In this document: positions 42,034 to 50,890 of the stretch, in pieces
Position numbering within the stretch: position 1 is the first letter of the stretch
Layout of the letters: each line of letters starts with the position of its first letter
Assembly (NCBI RefSeq): GCF_001571245.1
Contig: NZ_BCTK01000015.1
Location: 124,001 to 188,000, forward strand
Reading direction: 5' to 3'
Source: Achromobacter piechaudii NBRC 102461
GTDB lineage: Bacteria > Pseudomonadota > Gammaproteobacteria > Burkholderiales > Burkholderiaceae_B
Length of the DNA: 64,000 nucleotides
Translations under genes and position numbers: made by a program
Notes under the pieces: model-generated
The model's database searches: none
What the model saw: the letters and a program-made list of their open reading frames with translations, nothing else
What the model was told of the DNA's origin: nothing

Positions 42034-42288
42034 ATGCATACCCGCGAGGACATCTTCAACACGTTGCGCGATGCGCTGGTCGAATTGTTCGAGATCGAAC
42101 CCGAACGCGTCACGCCGCAAGCCAATCTATATACCGATCTGGAAATCGACAGCATCGACGCGATCGACCTGATCGACCACGTGCGCCGCCAGACCGGCCG
42201 CAAGCTGGATGCGAACGACTTCCGCACGGTTCGCACCGTCGAGGACGTGGTCCAGGCCATGTGGCAAAAGCAGGCTCCCGACGCATGA
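42034..42288 (+). CDS. apeF: Acyl carrier protein 2
   Basis: 84 residues with phosphopantetheine site Ser40 in LEIDSIDAIDLIDHV. The ATG at 42034 follows GGAG by about 6 bases, so the in-frame ATG four codons earlier is not used. The pair of carrier proteins is standard in aryl polyene loci, where one receives the starter and both take part in elongation. The 3' end overlaps apeG (ATGA). Confidence 0.9.
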   Translation: MHTREDIFNTLRDALVELFEIEPERVTPQANLYTDLEIDSIDAIDLIDHVRRQTGRKLDANDFRTVRTVEDVVQAMWQKQAPDA

Positions 42289-42833
42289 GACGCGGCGTTG
42301 CGGCCGGTCTGGCCGCTGCTGGCGTGGCGTATCCCTTCGTGGTGCACGCCACGCTGGGGCGGCTCAGTCCCGCGTGGCTGGCCTTGCCGCTGGCGTTGCT
42401 GTGGTTGCTGCGCGGCCTGACCGCGCGCGCCGGGCAGCCGGGCGCGCGCTTGCTGCCCGCCGTAGCGGTGGGCTTCTGCGTCGTTCTGGCCATCTGCAAT
42501 TCCGAAGCCTGGCTGCGCTGGTATCCCGTGATGGTCAACGCGATGATGCTGGCCATTTTCGGCGCCAGCCTGCGCGTCGGCCGCCCGGTCGTGGAACGGC
42601 TGGCGCGGTTGCGGCACCCCGATCTGCCGCCCGAGGGCGTGCGCTATACCCGCAACGTGACACGCGTCTGGTGCGCGTTTTTCGCCGGCAACGGCGCGGT
42701 CGCGGCGGCGCTGGCCGCCTGGGCGCCGTGGAGCTGGTGGGTCGCCTATAACGGCGCGATCAGCTACGGCCTGATGGCAATGCTGATGCTGGGCGAATGG
42801 CTGCTGCGCCCGGCAGCCGCGAAGGCGGTCTGA
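42285..42833 (+). CDS. apeG: COG4648-type membrane protein
   Basis: 182 residues with four to five hydrophobic segments (LALPLALLWLLRGL, LLPAVAVGFCVVLAICN, VMVNAMMLAIFGASL, FFAGNGAVAAALAAWA, YGLMAMLMLGEWLL). It matches the small membrane protein found at this position in aryl polyene loci; its biochemical role is unknown, and an export or scaffold role is only inferred. It overlaps apeF by 4 bases and lies 3 bases before the ligase gene. Confidence 0.75.
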   Translation: MRRGVAAGLAAAGVAYPFVVHATLGRLSPAWLALPLALLWLLRGLTARAGQPGARLLPAVAVGFCVVLAICNSEAWLRWYPVMVNAMMLAIFGASLRVGRPVVERLARLRHPDLPPEGVRYTRNVTRVWCAFFAGNGAVAAALAAWAPWSWWVAYNGAISYGLMAMLMLGEWLLRPAAAKAV

Positions 42834-42836
42834 CGC

Positions 42837-44534
42837 ATGCGCTGGATACCGCTTGAACATCTGTTGCTGCCCGACGCTGACGCGAACAACGTCCTGCTTG
42901 CCGACGATCCGCCGCTGACCCGCGCCGCCTTTGCGCACGCCAGCCTGCGCGTGGCCGGCGCGCTGCGGACGCGTTCGGCGCGCCGGGTCGCATTGTGGTT
43001 CGACGACGCCGCGTCGCTGGCCATCGCGCTATTGGCGTGCTGGCGCGCCGACGTCGTCGCCATCCTGCCCGGCGATGCGCAGCCGGGCACCTGCGCCAGC
43101 CTGGACGCCGACATCGACGCCTGGCTTACCGACGCCGACCTGCCCGTGCCAAGCGCCAGGCAATGGCGGCTGGACGCCCTGCAAGACCATGCGCCGCTCG
43201 CGCCCATCGCGTTGGACCCGTCGCACACGCTGGTGCTATGCACGTCAGGCTCCAGCGGCACGCCCAAGCCGTTGCACAAGCAATGGCGGCAGTTGTCGGC
43301 CGAGGTCCACGCACTGCAACGGCAATGGCCCGCGCCCGATGCGCCCGTGCTGGGCAGCGTGTCGGCCCAACACATGTACGGCTTGCCATTCCGCGTGTTG
43401 TGGCCGCTATGCGCGGGCCGGCTGATCGACCGCCGCCAGCGGCACTATCCCGAAGAATTGCAGCAGGCCAGCCTGCGCTATCCCACGTTCACGTGGGTCA
43501 CCAGCCCCGCCATGCTGCGGCGGCTGGGCCAGCGCCTGGACTGGGCGAAACTGCGCGGCCGGCTGCTGCGCATCCATTCGTCGGGCGGAGCTCTGCCGCC
43601 CCAGGTGTCCGACGATATCGAACGTGAACTGGGCCTGCGCCCCACCGAAATCTACGGCAGCTCGGAAACCGGCGCCGTCGCCTGGCGGACGGGCGCCTCG
43701 GACTGGCAGGCGCTGCCCGGCGTTGCCATCAACGTGAATCCCGACGGCGCGCTGCGCGTGCAATCGCCGTGGGTGAACGCCGCCGACGAGCAGACCGCGG
43801 ACGGCGCGCGCCTCACGGTCAACGGATTCGAACTGCTGGGCCGCCTGGACCGCATCGTCAAGATCGAGGAAAAGCGCGTGTCGCTGCCGATGCTGGAGCA
43901 GGCGCTGATGCGCCATGCCTATGTAGCCGATGCGCGCCTGGGCAGCACGGCTGGCGCGCCGCGCCTGACGGCGCTGATCGCGCTGTCGGCCACGGGCCTG
44001 CATGTGCTGCGCAACCAAGGCCGCAAGACGCTCGTGGAAGCGCTGCGCGCGCATCTGGCCGGCGGTTTCGAATCGCTGGCCATTGCGCGCAGTTGGCGCT
44101 TCTTCCGGCACCTGCCCAGCAACGCGCAAGGCAAGCTGCCGCAAGCCCTGTTCGACGTGGCGGCCGGCCCGCGTCCGACCGAACCGCAGGCGGTGGAACT
44201 GCCGGGCCAGCCCGCCAACGAACGCCGCTACACGCTGGACATCCCTTACGACATGGTCTATTTCAGCGGCCATTTTCCGTCCGTGCCCGTGGTGCCCGGC
44301 GTGGCGCAGATCAGTTGGGCCATGTCGCTGGCCAAACAAGGCCTTTGCCCGGCGCTGCACTTTGGCGGCATGGAAGCGTTGAAATTCCAGCGGCTGCTGC
44401 GTCCGGGCGACCAGGCCGAGATGGCACTGCGTTGGGACGAGGCGAAGCAGAAGCTGTATTTCACCTGCACCGTGCAAGGCGCGCCCTGCTCGTCGGGCCG
44501 CATCATTCATCAGGCCGGCCATGCCGCAACATAA
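42837..44534 (+). CDS. apeH-apeI fusion: Fused aryl-CoA/ACP ligase and 3-hydroxyacyl dehydratase
   Basis: 565 residues in two parts. Residues 1-430 are an AMP-forming ligase: P-loop CTSGSSGTPKPLHK (135-148), A5 motif EIYGSSETGAVAWR, and the catalytic Lys in LPSNAQGKLPQALF. Residues about 455-565 are a hot-dog dehydratase with the catalytic His479 in FSGHFPSVPVVPGVAQISWA. In the aryl polyene pathway these correspond to ApeH (activates the aryl acid) and ApeI (dehydrates the 3-hydroxyacyl-ACP), usually separate genes. No stop or frameshift lies between them. The 3' end overlaps apeJ by 14 bases. Confidence 0.88.
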   Translation: MRWIPLEHLLLPDADANNVLLADDPPLTRAAFAHASLRVAGALRTRSARRVALWFDDAASLAIALLACWRADVVAILPGDAQPGTCASLDADIDAWLTDADLPVPSARQWRLDALQDHAPLAPIALDPSHTLVLCTSGSSGTPKPLHKQWRQLSAEVHALQRQWPAPDAPVLGSVSAQHMYGLPFRVLWPLCAGRLIDRRQRHYPEELQQASLRYPTFTWVTSPAMLRRLGQRLDWAKLRGRLLRIHSSGGALPPQVSDDIERELGLRPTEIYGSSETGAVAWRTGASDWQALPGVAINVNPDGALRVQSPWVNAADEQTADGARLTVNGFELLGRLDRIVKIEEKRVSLPMLEQALMRHAYVADARLGSTAGAPRLTALIALSATGLHVLRNQGRKTLVEALRAHLAGGFESLAIARSWRFFRHLPSNAQGKLPQALFDVAAGPRPTEPQAVELPGQPANERRYTLDIPYDMVYFSGHFPSVPVVPGVAQISWAMSLAKQGLCPALHFGGMEALKFQRLLRPGDQAEMALRWDEAKQKLYFTCTVQGAPCSSGRIIHQAGHAAT

Positions 44535-45273
44535 GCTCTGCGCCGTCATCCCCGTCTACAACCACGGCGCCACGGTTGCGTCCGTGCATGCGCAAATGGT
44601 CGCGCAGGGCCTGCCCTGCGTGCTGGTCGACGATGGCTCCGAGCCGGGCTGCGCCGCCGTGCTGGACGCGCTGGCCGCGCAGCCGCGCACGCACCTGCTG
44701 CGCCGCGCCGCCAATGGCGGCAAGGGCGCGGCGGTGCAGGACGGCCTGCGCGCGGCCGCCGCTTTGGGCTACACGCACGCCTTGCAGGTGGACGCCGACG
44801 GCCAGCATGCGCTGCGCGACGCCCTCGCCATGGCCGACGCCTCGCGCGCCCAGCCCCAAGCCGTGATCTGCGGCGCGCCCGTCTATGGCGACGACGTGCC
44901 GCGCAGCCGCCTGTATGGCCGCTGGCTGACGCGCATCTGGGTGTGGATCAACACGCTGTCGCTCGATATCCCCGACGCCATGTGCGGCTTTCGCGTCTAC
45001 CCGCTGGATCGCGTGCTGCCGGTCATCGACGGCGTCAGCGTCGGCCGCCGCATGGACTTCGATATCGCCATTCTGGTGCGGCTGCATTGGCGCGGCGTGC
45101 CGATGGCCTGGCATCCCACGCGCGTGACCTATCCCGAAGGCGGCGTGTCGCACTTCAAGGGCTTGCGCGACAACCTGCTGATCAGCCGCATGCACGCGCG
45201 GCTGTTCTTCGGCATGCTGGGCCGCTCGCCTGCCCTGCTGTGGCGCCGTCTCGCGCCCAGGACGCGCCCGTGA
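44521..45273 (+). CDS. apeJ: Glycosyltransferase family 2
   Basis: 250 residues with the GT-A fold: LCAVIPVYNHGATVASVH at the start, VLVDDGSEPG, NGGKGAAVQDGLRAA, and the metal-binding D-x-D in LQVDADGQH. MCGFRVYPL and the following MDFDIAILVRL are typical of dolichol-phosphate-mannose-synthase-like GT2 enzymes. It probably adds the sugar of the polyene-lipid anchor at the inner membrane. Its start lies within the end of the ligase-dehydratase gene, and its stop overlaps the next GTG (GTGA). Confidence 0.88.
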   Translation: MPQHKLCAVIPVYNHGATVASVHAQMVAQGLPCVLVDDGSEPGCAAVLDALAAQPRTHLLRRAANGGKGAAVQDGLRAAAALGYTHALQVDADGQHALRDALAMADASRAQPQAVICGAPVYGDDVPRSRLYGRWLTRIWVWINTLSLDIPDAMCGFRVYPLDRVLPVIDGVSVGRRMDFDIAILVRLHWRGVPMAWHPTRVTYPEGGVSHFKGLRDNLLISRMHARLFFGMLGRSPALLWRRLAPRTRP

Positions 45274-46184
45274 CCGCCGCCGATCCGCACTGGGCCCACC
45301 AGGCCGAACGCGGCAGCCCCGTGCTGATGCGCCTGACCGCCTGGGCCGCTCGCCGGCTGGGCCGTCGCGTTGTCGCGCCCGTGGTCTGGCTGGTGGTGCT
45401 GTACTTCTACACCTTCGGCGGCCGCGCCCGCCGCGCCATTGCCCAGTACCAGCGGCGCCTGGCGCAAACGGGCACGCCCGTGCCCCGCACCTTGCCCGTA
45501 TACCGCCAGTACCTGGCTTTTGCCCAAGCCATGCTCGACAAACTCGATGTATGGCAAGGCAAGATCACGCTGTCGGATCTGGACATCGCGGACCCCGATG
45601 GCCTGCATGCGCAAATGGGCGCGGGCCGTGGCCAGATCCTGGTGGGATCGCATCTGGGCAATATCGAAATCTGCCGCGCGCTGGCCGAACGATCCGGCGC
45701 GCTGCGCCTGAACGTGCTGGTGCACAGCAAGCACGCCGTCCATTTCAATCGCTTGCTGGATGAGGCGGGCGGCGGCCTGCGCATGATCCAGGTCAGCGAG
45801 CTGGATGCGCCCACCATGCTGGATCTGGCGCAGCGCCTGGATCGCGGCGAATGGCTGGCGATTGCCGGCGACCGCGTGCCGCTGCAAGGCGACCGCACCA
45901 CGCCGGTCGATTTCCTGGGCGCGAGCGCCGCGCTGCCGCAAGGCCCCTGGCTGCTGGCCGGCCTGCTGCGCTGCCCCGTCAATGTGCTGTTCTGCACGCG
46001 CCATGGCGACCGCTATCGCGTGGCGATGGAACGGCTGTCCGACGGCATCGAATGGACGCGCGCCACCCGTCAGGCGCGCATCGCCCACTGGGCGCAGCGC
46101 TACGCCGACCGCCTTGCCGCGCATTGCCGACTGGCGCCGCTGCAATGGTTCAACTTCTACCCTTTCTGGAAAGACGATGCGTAA
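45270..46184 (+). CDS. apeK: LpxL/HtrB-like lipid acyltransferase
   Basis: 304 residues: an N-terminal membrane helix (APVVWLVVLYFYTF), then the acyltransferase motif H-x4-E in VGSHLGNIEICRAL and the VLVHSKHAVHFNRLL block, as in LpxL/LpxM. It would transfer an acyl chain in assembly of the polyene lipid. The GTG at 45270 overlaps the apeJ stop (GTGA). The gene ends with an 8-base overlap with apeL. Confidence 0.85.
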   Translation: MTAADPHWAHQAERGSPVLMRLTAWAARRLGRRVVAPVVWLVVLYFYTFGGRARRAIAQYQRRLAQTGTPVPRTLPVYRQYLAFAQAMLDKLDVWQGKITLSDLDIADPDGLHAQMGAGRGQILVGSHLGNIEICRALAERSGALRLNVLVHSKHAVHFNRLLDEAGGGLRMIQVSELDAPTMLDLAQRLDRGEWLAIAGDRVPLQGDRTTPVDFLGASAALPQGPWLLAGLLRCPVNVLFCTRHGDRYRVAMERLSDGIEWTRATRQARIAHWAQRYADRLAAHCRLAPLQWFNFYPFWKDDA

Positions 46185-46620
46185 ACGCGGCGCGATCAGC
46201 GCTCAAGTCGAGATCCGGGTGCCCTTCTTCGACATCGACTCGCTCAATGTCGTGTGGCATGGCCACTATGTGAAATACCTGGAGCAGGCGCGTTGCGAGC
46301 TGCTGGACCAACTGGGCCACAACTATGACGCCATGCGCGCCAGCGGCTACGCCTGGCCGGTGATCGACCTGCATCTGCGCTATGCCCAGCCCGCTGAATT
46401 TGGCCAGCGCCTGACGGTGCGTGCCGAACTCGTGGAATGGGAAAACCGCTTGAAGATCAATTACCTGATCCTGGATACGGCAAGCGGCAAGCGGCTGACC
46501 CGGGGGTCGTCGGAACAGGTCGCGGTAAGCATCGAGACCCGCGAAATGCAATTGGTGTCGCCCCCGGTCTTCGTCGACGCCGTGCAGCGCAAGCTACAGG
46601 CTCTGGAGGCTTCGGCATGA
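46177..46620 (+). CDS. apeL: Hot-dog acyl thioesterase (4HBT type)
   Basis: 147 residues. FFDIDSLNVVWHGHYVKYLE with the conserved Asp, followed by QARCELLDQLG, is the YbgC/4-hydroxybenzoyl-CoA thioesterase signature. It probably releases the polyene acid from the carrier, or edits stalled chains. The ATG lies inside the end of apeK, and the stop overlaps the apeM start (ATGA). Confidence 0.87.
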   Translation: MRKRGAISAQVEIRVPFFDIDSLNVVWHGHYVKYLEQARCELLDQLGHNYDAMRASGYAWPVIDLHLRYAQPAEFGQRLTVRAELVEWENRLKINYLILDTASGKRLTRGSSEQVAVSIETREMQLVSPPVFVDAVQRKLQALEASA

Positions 46621-47270
46621 ACGCACTCACTTCCACGCGCATCGCAACCGGCGCACGGAGCGCGTCCGCATGGGCCTGGCGCGCGGCGTTGCTGCTGTTG
46701 CTGACCGCCCTGCCCTGGACCGCGCGCGCCTTCGGCCTGGCTGAATTGGAAGCGCAGTTGCGCGCCACACCTGTCGTGCGAGGCCAGTTCGTGCAGCAGA
46801 AATTCCTGCGCTCGCTGCCCCAGCCGCTGACCAGCCGCGGCGACTTCACGCTGGCGGCCGGCAAAGGCTTGTTGTGGCGGCTGCGCACCCCCATCGCGCA
46901 GGATCTGCGCATCGACGCAAACGGCATTTCGCGGCGTGACGAATCCGGCGCGTGGCAAGCCCTGCCGCAACAGACCGGGTCGGGCCGCGAGAACCGGTTG
47001 TTCCTGTCGGTGCTGGCGGGCGACACCCAGGGCCTGCAAGAGAATTTCGACCTGGCGCTGACGGGCGAAGCCAACGCCTGGCAACTGATGTTGACGCCGC
47101 GCTCCGCCTTGTTGCGGCAGATCTTCGACAACATCCAGATCAACGGCGGCAAGCTGGTCGACCGCATCGAACTGCGTGAAACGCAGGGCGACCGCAGCGT
47201 GCTGCAAATGACCGACGCGGTGGCCGCCGACGCGTTGAACGCCGAGGAGCAACGTGCGTTTTCCCATTGA
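46617..47270 (+). CDS. apeM: LolA-like periplasmic carrier protein
   Basis: 217 residues with an N-terminal signal peptide (AWRAALLLLLTALPWTARA) and a LolA/LolB-like beta domain: ELEAQLRATPVVRGQFVQQK, KGLLWRLRTPIAQDLRID. Family members carry lipid-linked products across the periplasm; here the cargo would be the aryl polyene lipid on its way to the outer membrane. Coupled to apeL at its start (ATGA), and its end overlaps apeN by 17 bases. Confidence 0.85.
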   Translation: MNALTSTRIATGARSASAWAWRAALLLLLTALPWTARAFGLAELEAQLRATPVVRGQFVQQKFLRSLPQPLTSRGDFTLAAGKGLLWRLRTPIAQDLRIDANGISRRDESGAWQALPQQTGSGRENRLFLSVLAGDTQGLQENFDLALTGEANAWQLMLTPRSALLRQIFDNIQINGGKLVDRIELRETQGDRSVLQMTDAVAADALNAEEQRAFSH

Positions 47271-49581
47271 GCGCTGGCTGCCCCGGCTGTTCAAGCTGGG
47301 GCTGCTGCTGGTCCTGTGCGCGGGCGCGTGGCAATGCCGCCATGGCTGGCCGGTGTCGGCCAACCTGATGGATCTGGTGCCGCACGCCAAGGCCGACGCC
47401 ACGCGGCGCCTGGCCGAAGCGCGCATCCAGGAACCGCTGTCGCGCCAGTTGCTGGCGCTGGTCGCGGCGCGTCCCGGCGCGGACCCGGTCGCGCCTGCGC
47501 GGGTGCTGGCGCAACGCTTGCAGGACAGCGGCCTGTTCGCATCCGTGCAGCTGGAATTGAATGTGGACGTGGCGGCGCTGCGCGCGCAGTTGCTGGCCGG
47601 GCGGCTTGCCATGCTGCCCCAGGCCGACCGCGAGCAACTGACTGCCGACCCCGCCGCCTACGCCCAGCGCCGCGCGCGCGAGCTGACCGACCCGTTCTCT
47701 TCGTCCGGGCTGGTGCCCGTGGACCAGGACTGGCTGGGCCTGACGCGGCGCGCCGAACAGGCGCTGCGCCCCGGCGGCGCGGTGCAGTACGACATGGGCA
47801 GCGGCACGCTGCAAGCCGAACAAGGCGGCAAGCACTGGGTGCTGGTGCGCGCCGAAACGCGCGCCGACGCGTTCGACACCGACGCGCCCCAAGACCTGGC
47901 GGCGCGCATCGACGATGCCCGTCAGGCGCTGCACGCCGAGGGCGCAGAACTGCTGATCACCGGGGGCCCGTTGTTCGCGGCGGCCGGTCGCGCCCAGGCC
48001 GTGAAGGAAAGCGGGTGGATCGGATCCATCGCCCTGGCGGGCATCGTCATCGTGCTGTTGCTGGCCCTGCGACGCGCGCGTGCGCTGCTGGCGTTCATTC
48101 CCGTGGCGGTCGGCCTGTTGACCGGCGCGGTGGCCTGCGTCGCGGTGTTCGGTTCGATCCACGTTTTGACGCTGGTGATCGGCGCCAGCCTGATCGGCGT
48201 CGCGGTGGACTTTCCGATGCACTGGCTGGGCAAGAGCTACGGCATGCCCGACTGGCAGGCCTGGCCCGCGCTGCGCCGCGTCTTGCCGGGCCTGACGATC
48301 AGCCTGGCAGCCAGCCTCGTCGGCTACGTGGCCTTGGCCTTCACGCCCTTCCCGGCCTTGACGCAGACCGCCGTTTTTTCAGCAGCGGGGCTGCTTGGGG
48401 CCTACGCCTGCACCGTGTGCCAACTGCCGGCCTGGATGAACGGCTGGCGCCCGCGTCCCTGGCCGCCGCTGTTACGCGCGGCCGAGGCGGCGATGCGCCT
48501 GCGCGACCGCGTGGCGCGCCGACGCCTGCTGTTGGCCGTCGGCGCATTGGGCCTGGCCGCCATCATGGCTGGCGGCATCAACCGGCTGGTCATCCAGGAC
48601 GATCTGCGCCAATGGTTGAGCCTGCCCGCGCCGCTGCTGCAACAGGCGCGGCAGATCGGCGACATCACCGGCTTTACGCCGACCAGCCAGTTCTTCCTGG
48701 TACGCGCGCCCGATGCCGACGAGCTGCTGCGCCGCCAGGCCCAGGTGGCGCGCAAGCTGGACGCGCTGATCCAGCGCGGCGACCTGGCCGCCTACAACTC
48801 GCTGAATCAGCTAATGTCCCCCGTGCAAAGCCAGCAGGCCCTGGGACAGCGGCTGGCGGCGCTGGCCGGGCAGCCGCAGGTGTGGAAGCCCTTGACCGAT
48901 CTGGGCATCCCCTACGAGGCCCTGCAACAGGAATTGCAGTCTTACGCCAAGCAGCCCGCGCTGACCATCGACGCCGCCTTGCAAGGCCCGCTGGCCGAAC
49001 GCTGGCGCGCGCAGTGGCTGGGCGTGCAAGATGGGCAGGCCGCGGGCATGGTCACGCTGCTGGGCTTGCGCAGCGCCACGGCGCTGGACGGCATCGCGCA
49101 GGACCTGCCGGGCGTCGAGCTTGTAGACCGCAGCGGCGACCTGAACCGCATGTTCGCCTCCACCCGCGTCGAAGCCGCCGAACTCAAGCTGCTTTCCTAC
49201 GGGGTGGCGGCGGCGTTGCTGCTGCTGACGCTGGGCCGCGCGGCCACCTGGCGCATCCTGGCGGTGCCGCTTGCCGCGACCGCCTGCGCGCTGGCCGCGT
49301 TGGGCTACCTGGGCCAGCCCCTGACGTTGTTCAGTTTGTTCGGACTGCTGCTGGTATCCGCCATCGGCGTGGACTACGCCATCTTCATGTACGAGCGCGT
49401 TGCGGGCGCGGCGGCCAGCCTGGTCGGCATCCTGCTGGGCGCGGTCACCACCTTGTTGTCATTCGGCCTGCTGGCCGTCAGCCAGACGCCCGCCATCGCC
49501 AACTTCGGCATGGCGGTCGCCCTCGGCGTCGCGTTCTCCTTACTGTGGTCTCCCTGGGTGCGTGCACCCCAGGGCGGCTGA
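47254..49581 (+). CDS. apeN: MMPL/RND-type exporter
   Basis: 775 residues with 12 membrane segments in two repeats, each preceded by a large periplasmic loop: helix 1 near the N-terminus, five helices at about 255-400, then one near 430 and five at about 650-770. LIGVAVDFPMHWLGKSYG and LLVSAIGVDYAIFMYERV hold the family's conserved charged residues in helix 4 and 10. It would move the finished polyene lipid from the inner membrane to the LolA-like carrier. The start is GTG at 47254, with GAGGAG about 4 bases upstream. Confidence 0.88.
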   Translation: MRFPIERWLPRLFKLGLLLVLCAGAWQCRHGWPVSANLMDLVPHAKADATRRLAEARIQEPLSRQLLALVAARPGADPVAPARVLAQRLQDSGLFASVQLELNVDVAALRAQLLAGRLAMLPQADREQLTADPAAYAQRRARELTDPFSSSGLVPVDQDWLGLTRRAEQALRPGGAVQYDMGSGTLQAEQGGKHWVLVRAETRADAFDTDAPQDLAARIDDARQALHAEGAELLITGGPLFAAAGRAQAVKESGWIGSIALAGIVIVLLLALRRARALLAFIPVAVGLLTGAVACVAVFGSIHVLTLVIGASLIGVAVDFPMHWLGKSYGMPDWQAWPALRRVLPGLTISLAASLVGYVALAFTPFPALTQTAVFSAAGLLGAYACTVCQLPAWMNGWRPRPWPPLLRAAEAAMRLRDRVARRRLLLAVGALGLAAIMAGGINRLVIQDDLRQWLSLPAPLLQQARQIGDITGFTPTSQFFLVRAPDADELLRRQAQVARKLDALIQRGDLAAYNSLNQLMSPVQSQQALGQRLAALAGQPQVWKPLTDLGIPYEALQQELQSYAKQPALTIDAALQGPLAERWRAQWLGVQDGQAAGMVTLLGLRSATALDGIAQDLPGVELVDRSGDLNRMFASTRVEAAELKLLSYGVAAALLLLTLGRAATWRILAVPLAATACALAALGYLGQPLTLFSLFGLLLVSAIGVDYAIFMYERVAGAAASLVGILLGAVTTLLSFGLLAVSQTPAIANFGMAVALGVAFSLLWSPWVRAPQGG

Positions 49582-49615
49582 ACCTATCCGTCTTTCCCAC
49601 ATGGAATCACCTCGC

Positions 49616-50863
49616 ATGGAACATCGTGAAGTCGTCGTCATCGGAGCAGGTCCGGCCGGCGCGGTTGCGGCCGCGCTGCTCAAGCGGCAAGGCCATGATG
49701 TGCTGATGCTGGAACGCCAGCAGTTCCCGCGCTTCTCGATCGGCGAAAGCCTGCTGGCGCACTGCCTGGAATTCGTGGAAGAAGCCGGCATGATGCCCGC
49801 CGTCAACGCAGCGGGGTTTCAGGTCAAGAACGGCGCGGCCTTCGCGCGCGGCGACGAGTACGCGTACTTCGACTTCCGCGACAAGTTCACGGCGGGCCCC
49901 GGCACGACGTTCCAGGTGCAGCGCGCGCAGTTCGACAAGGTGCTGGCCGATGACGCCGCGCGCCAGGGCGTGGACGTGCGCTACCTGCAGGAAGTCACGG
50001 CCGCCGATTTCAGCGGCGACCGGCCGCTGCTGACCGTGCGCGGCGCAGACGGCGCCAGCTATCAGATCCAAAGCCACTTCGTGCTGGACGCCAGCGGCTA
50101 CGGCCGCGTGCTGGCGCGTTTGCTGGACCTGGAGCGTCCGTCGTCGATGCCGCCGCGCAAGGCGATCTTCACGCACATCGAAGACCGCATCGACGACCCC
50201 GGCTTCGACCGCGAGAAGATCCTCATCAGCGTGCATCCGGAGCAGCCGGGCATCTGGTACTGGCTGATTCCCTTTTCGAACGGGCGCTGCTCGTTTGGCG
50301 TGGTGGGCGGACAGGACCTGTTCGGCGGCCCCGACGAAGACCTGATGACCACCTTGCGCAACATGGCCGCCGCCGCGCCGAACCTCAAGCGCGTGCTGGC
50401 CAATGCGGTGTGGGACACGCCCGCCAACACCATCGGCGGCTATTCCGCCAGCGTCACCCGGCTGTACGGCCCCGGCTACGCGCTGCTGGGCAACGCGGCC
50501 GAATTCCTGGACCCGGTGTTCTCGTCGGGCGTCACCATCGCGCTGCGATCCTCCAAGCTGGCCACCGACGCCCTGCACCGCCAACTGCGCGGCGAGATCG
50601 TCGACTGGCAGGCCGATTTCGCCGATCCCTTGATGCTGGGCGTGGAAACCTTCCGCGCCTATGTGCAGGGTTGGTACACCGGCGAATTCCAGGACGTGGT
50701 GTTCCACAAGAGTCCGCAGCCCGAAATCCGCCGGATGATCAGCTCCATCCTGGCGGGCTATGCCTGGGACACCGCCAACCCCTTCGTCGCCAGCCCGCAA
50801 CGCCGGCTGCGCATGTTGAGCGAGCTGTGCCGGGGTGCGTCCGCGCAGGCCGAACCCGCTTGA
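49616..50863 (+). CDS. FAD-dependent oxidoreductase, halogenase-like
   Basis: 415 residues. FAD site VVIGAGPAGAVAAALLKRQG at the N-terminus; IGESLLAHCLEFVEEAG and GFQVKNGAAFARG follow, where the Lys aligns with the active-site Lys of flavin-dependent halogenases. IWYWLIPFSNGRCSFGVV contains W-x-W-x-I-P, the halogenase signature that distinguishes them from monooxygenases. It lies between apeN and apeO, 34 and 27 bases from its neighbours, so it belongs to the operon. A tailoring role on the aromatic ring (halogenation, possibly hydroxylation) is inferred. ATGs at 49601 and 49616 are both possible. Confidence 0.75.
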   Translation: MEHREVVVIGAGPAGAVAAALLKRQGHDVLMLERQQFPRFSIGESLLAHCLEFVEEAGMMPAVNAAGFQVKNGAAFARGDEYAYFDFRDKFTAGPGTTFQVQRAQFDKVLADDAARQGVDVRYLQEVTAADFSGDRPLLTVRGADGASYQIQSHFVLDASGYGRVLARLLDLERPSSMPPRKAIFTHIEDRIDDPGFDREKILISVHPEQPGIWYWLIPFSNGRCSFGVVGGQDLFGGPDEDLMTTLRNMAAAAPNLKRVLANAVWDTPANTIGGYSASVTRLYGPGYALLGNAAEFLDPVFSSGVTIALRSSKLATDALHRQLRGEIVDWQADFADPLMLGVETFRAYVQGWYTGEFQDVVFHKSPQPEIRRMISSILAGYAWDTANPFVASPQRRLRMLSELCRGASAQAEPA

Positions 50864-50890
50864 GACCCTGCTGAAATCCATCCAAAACTC

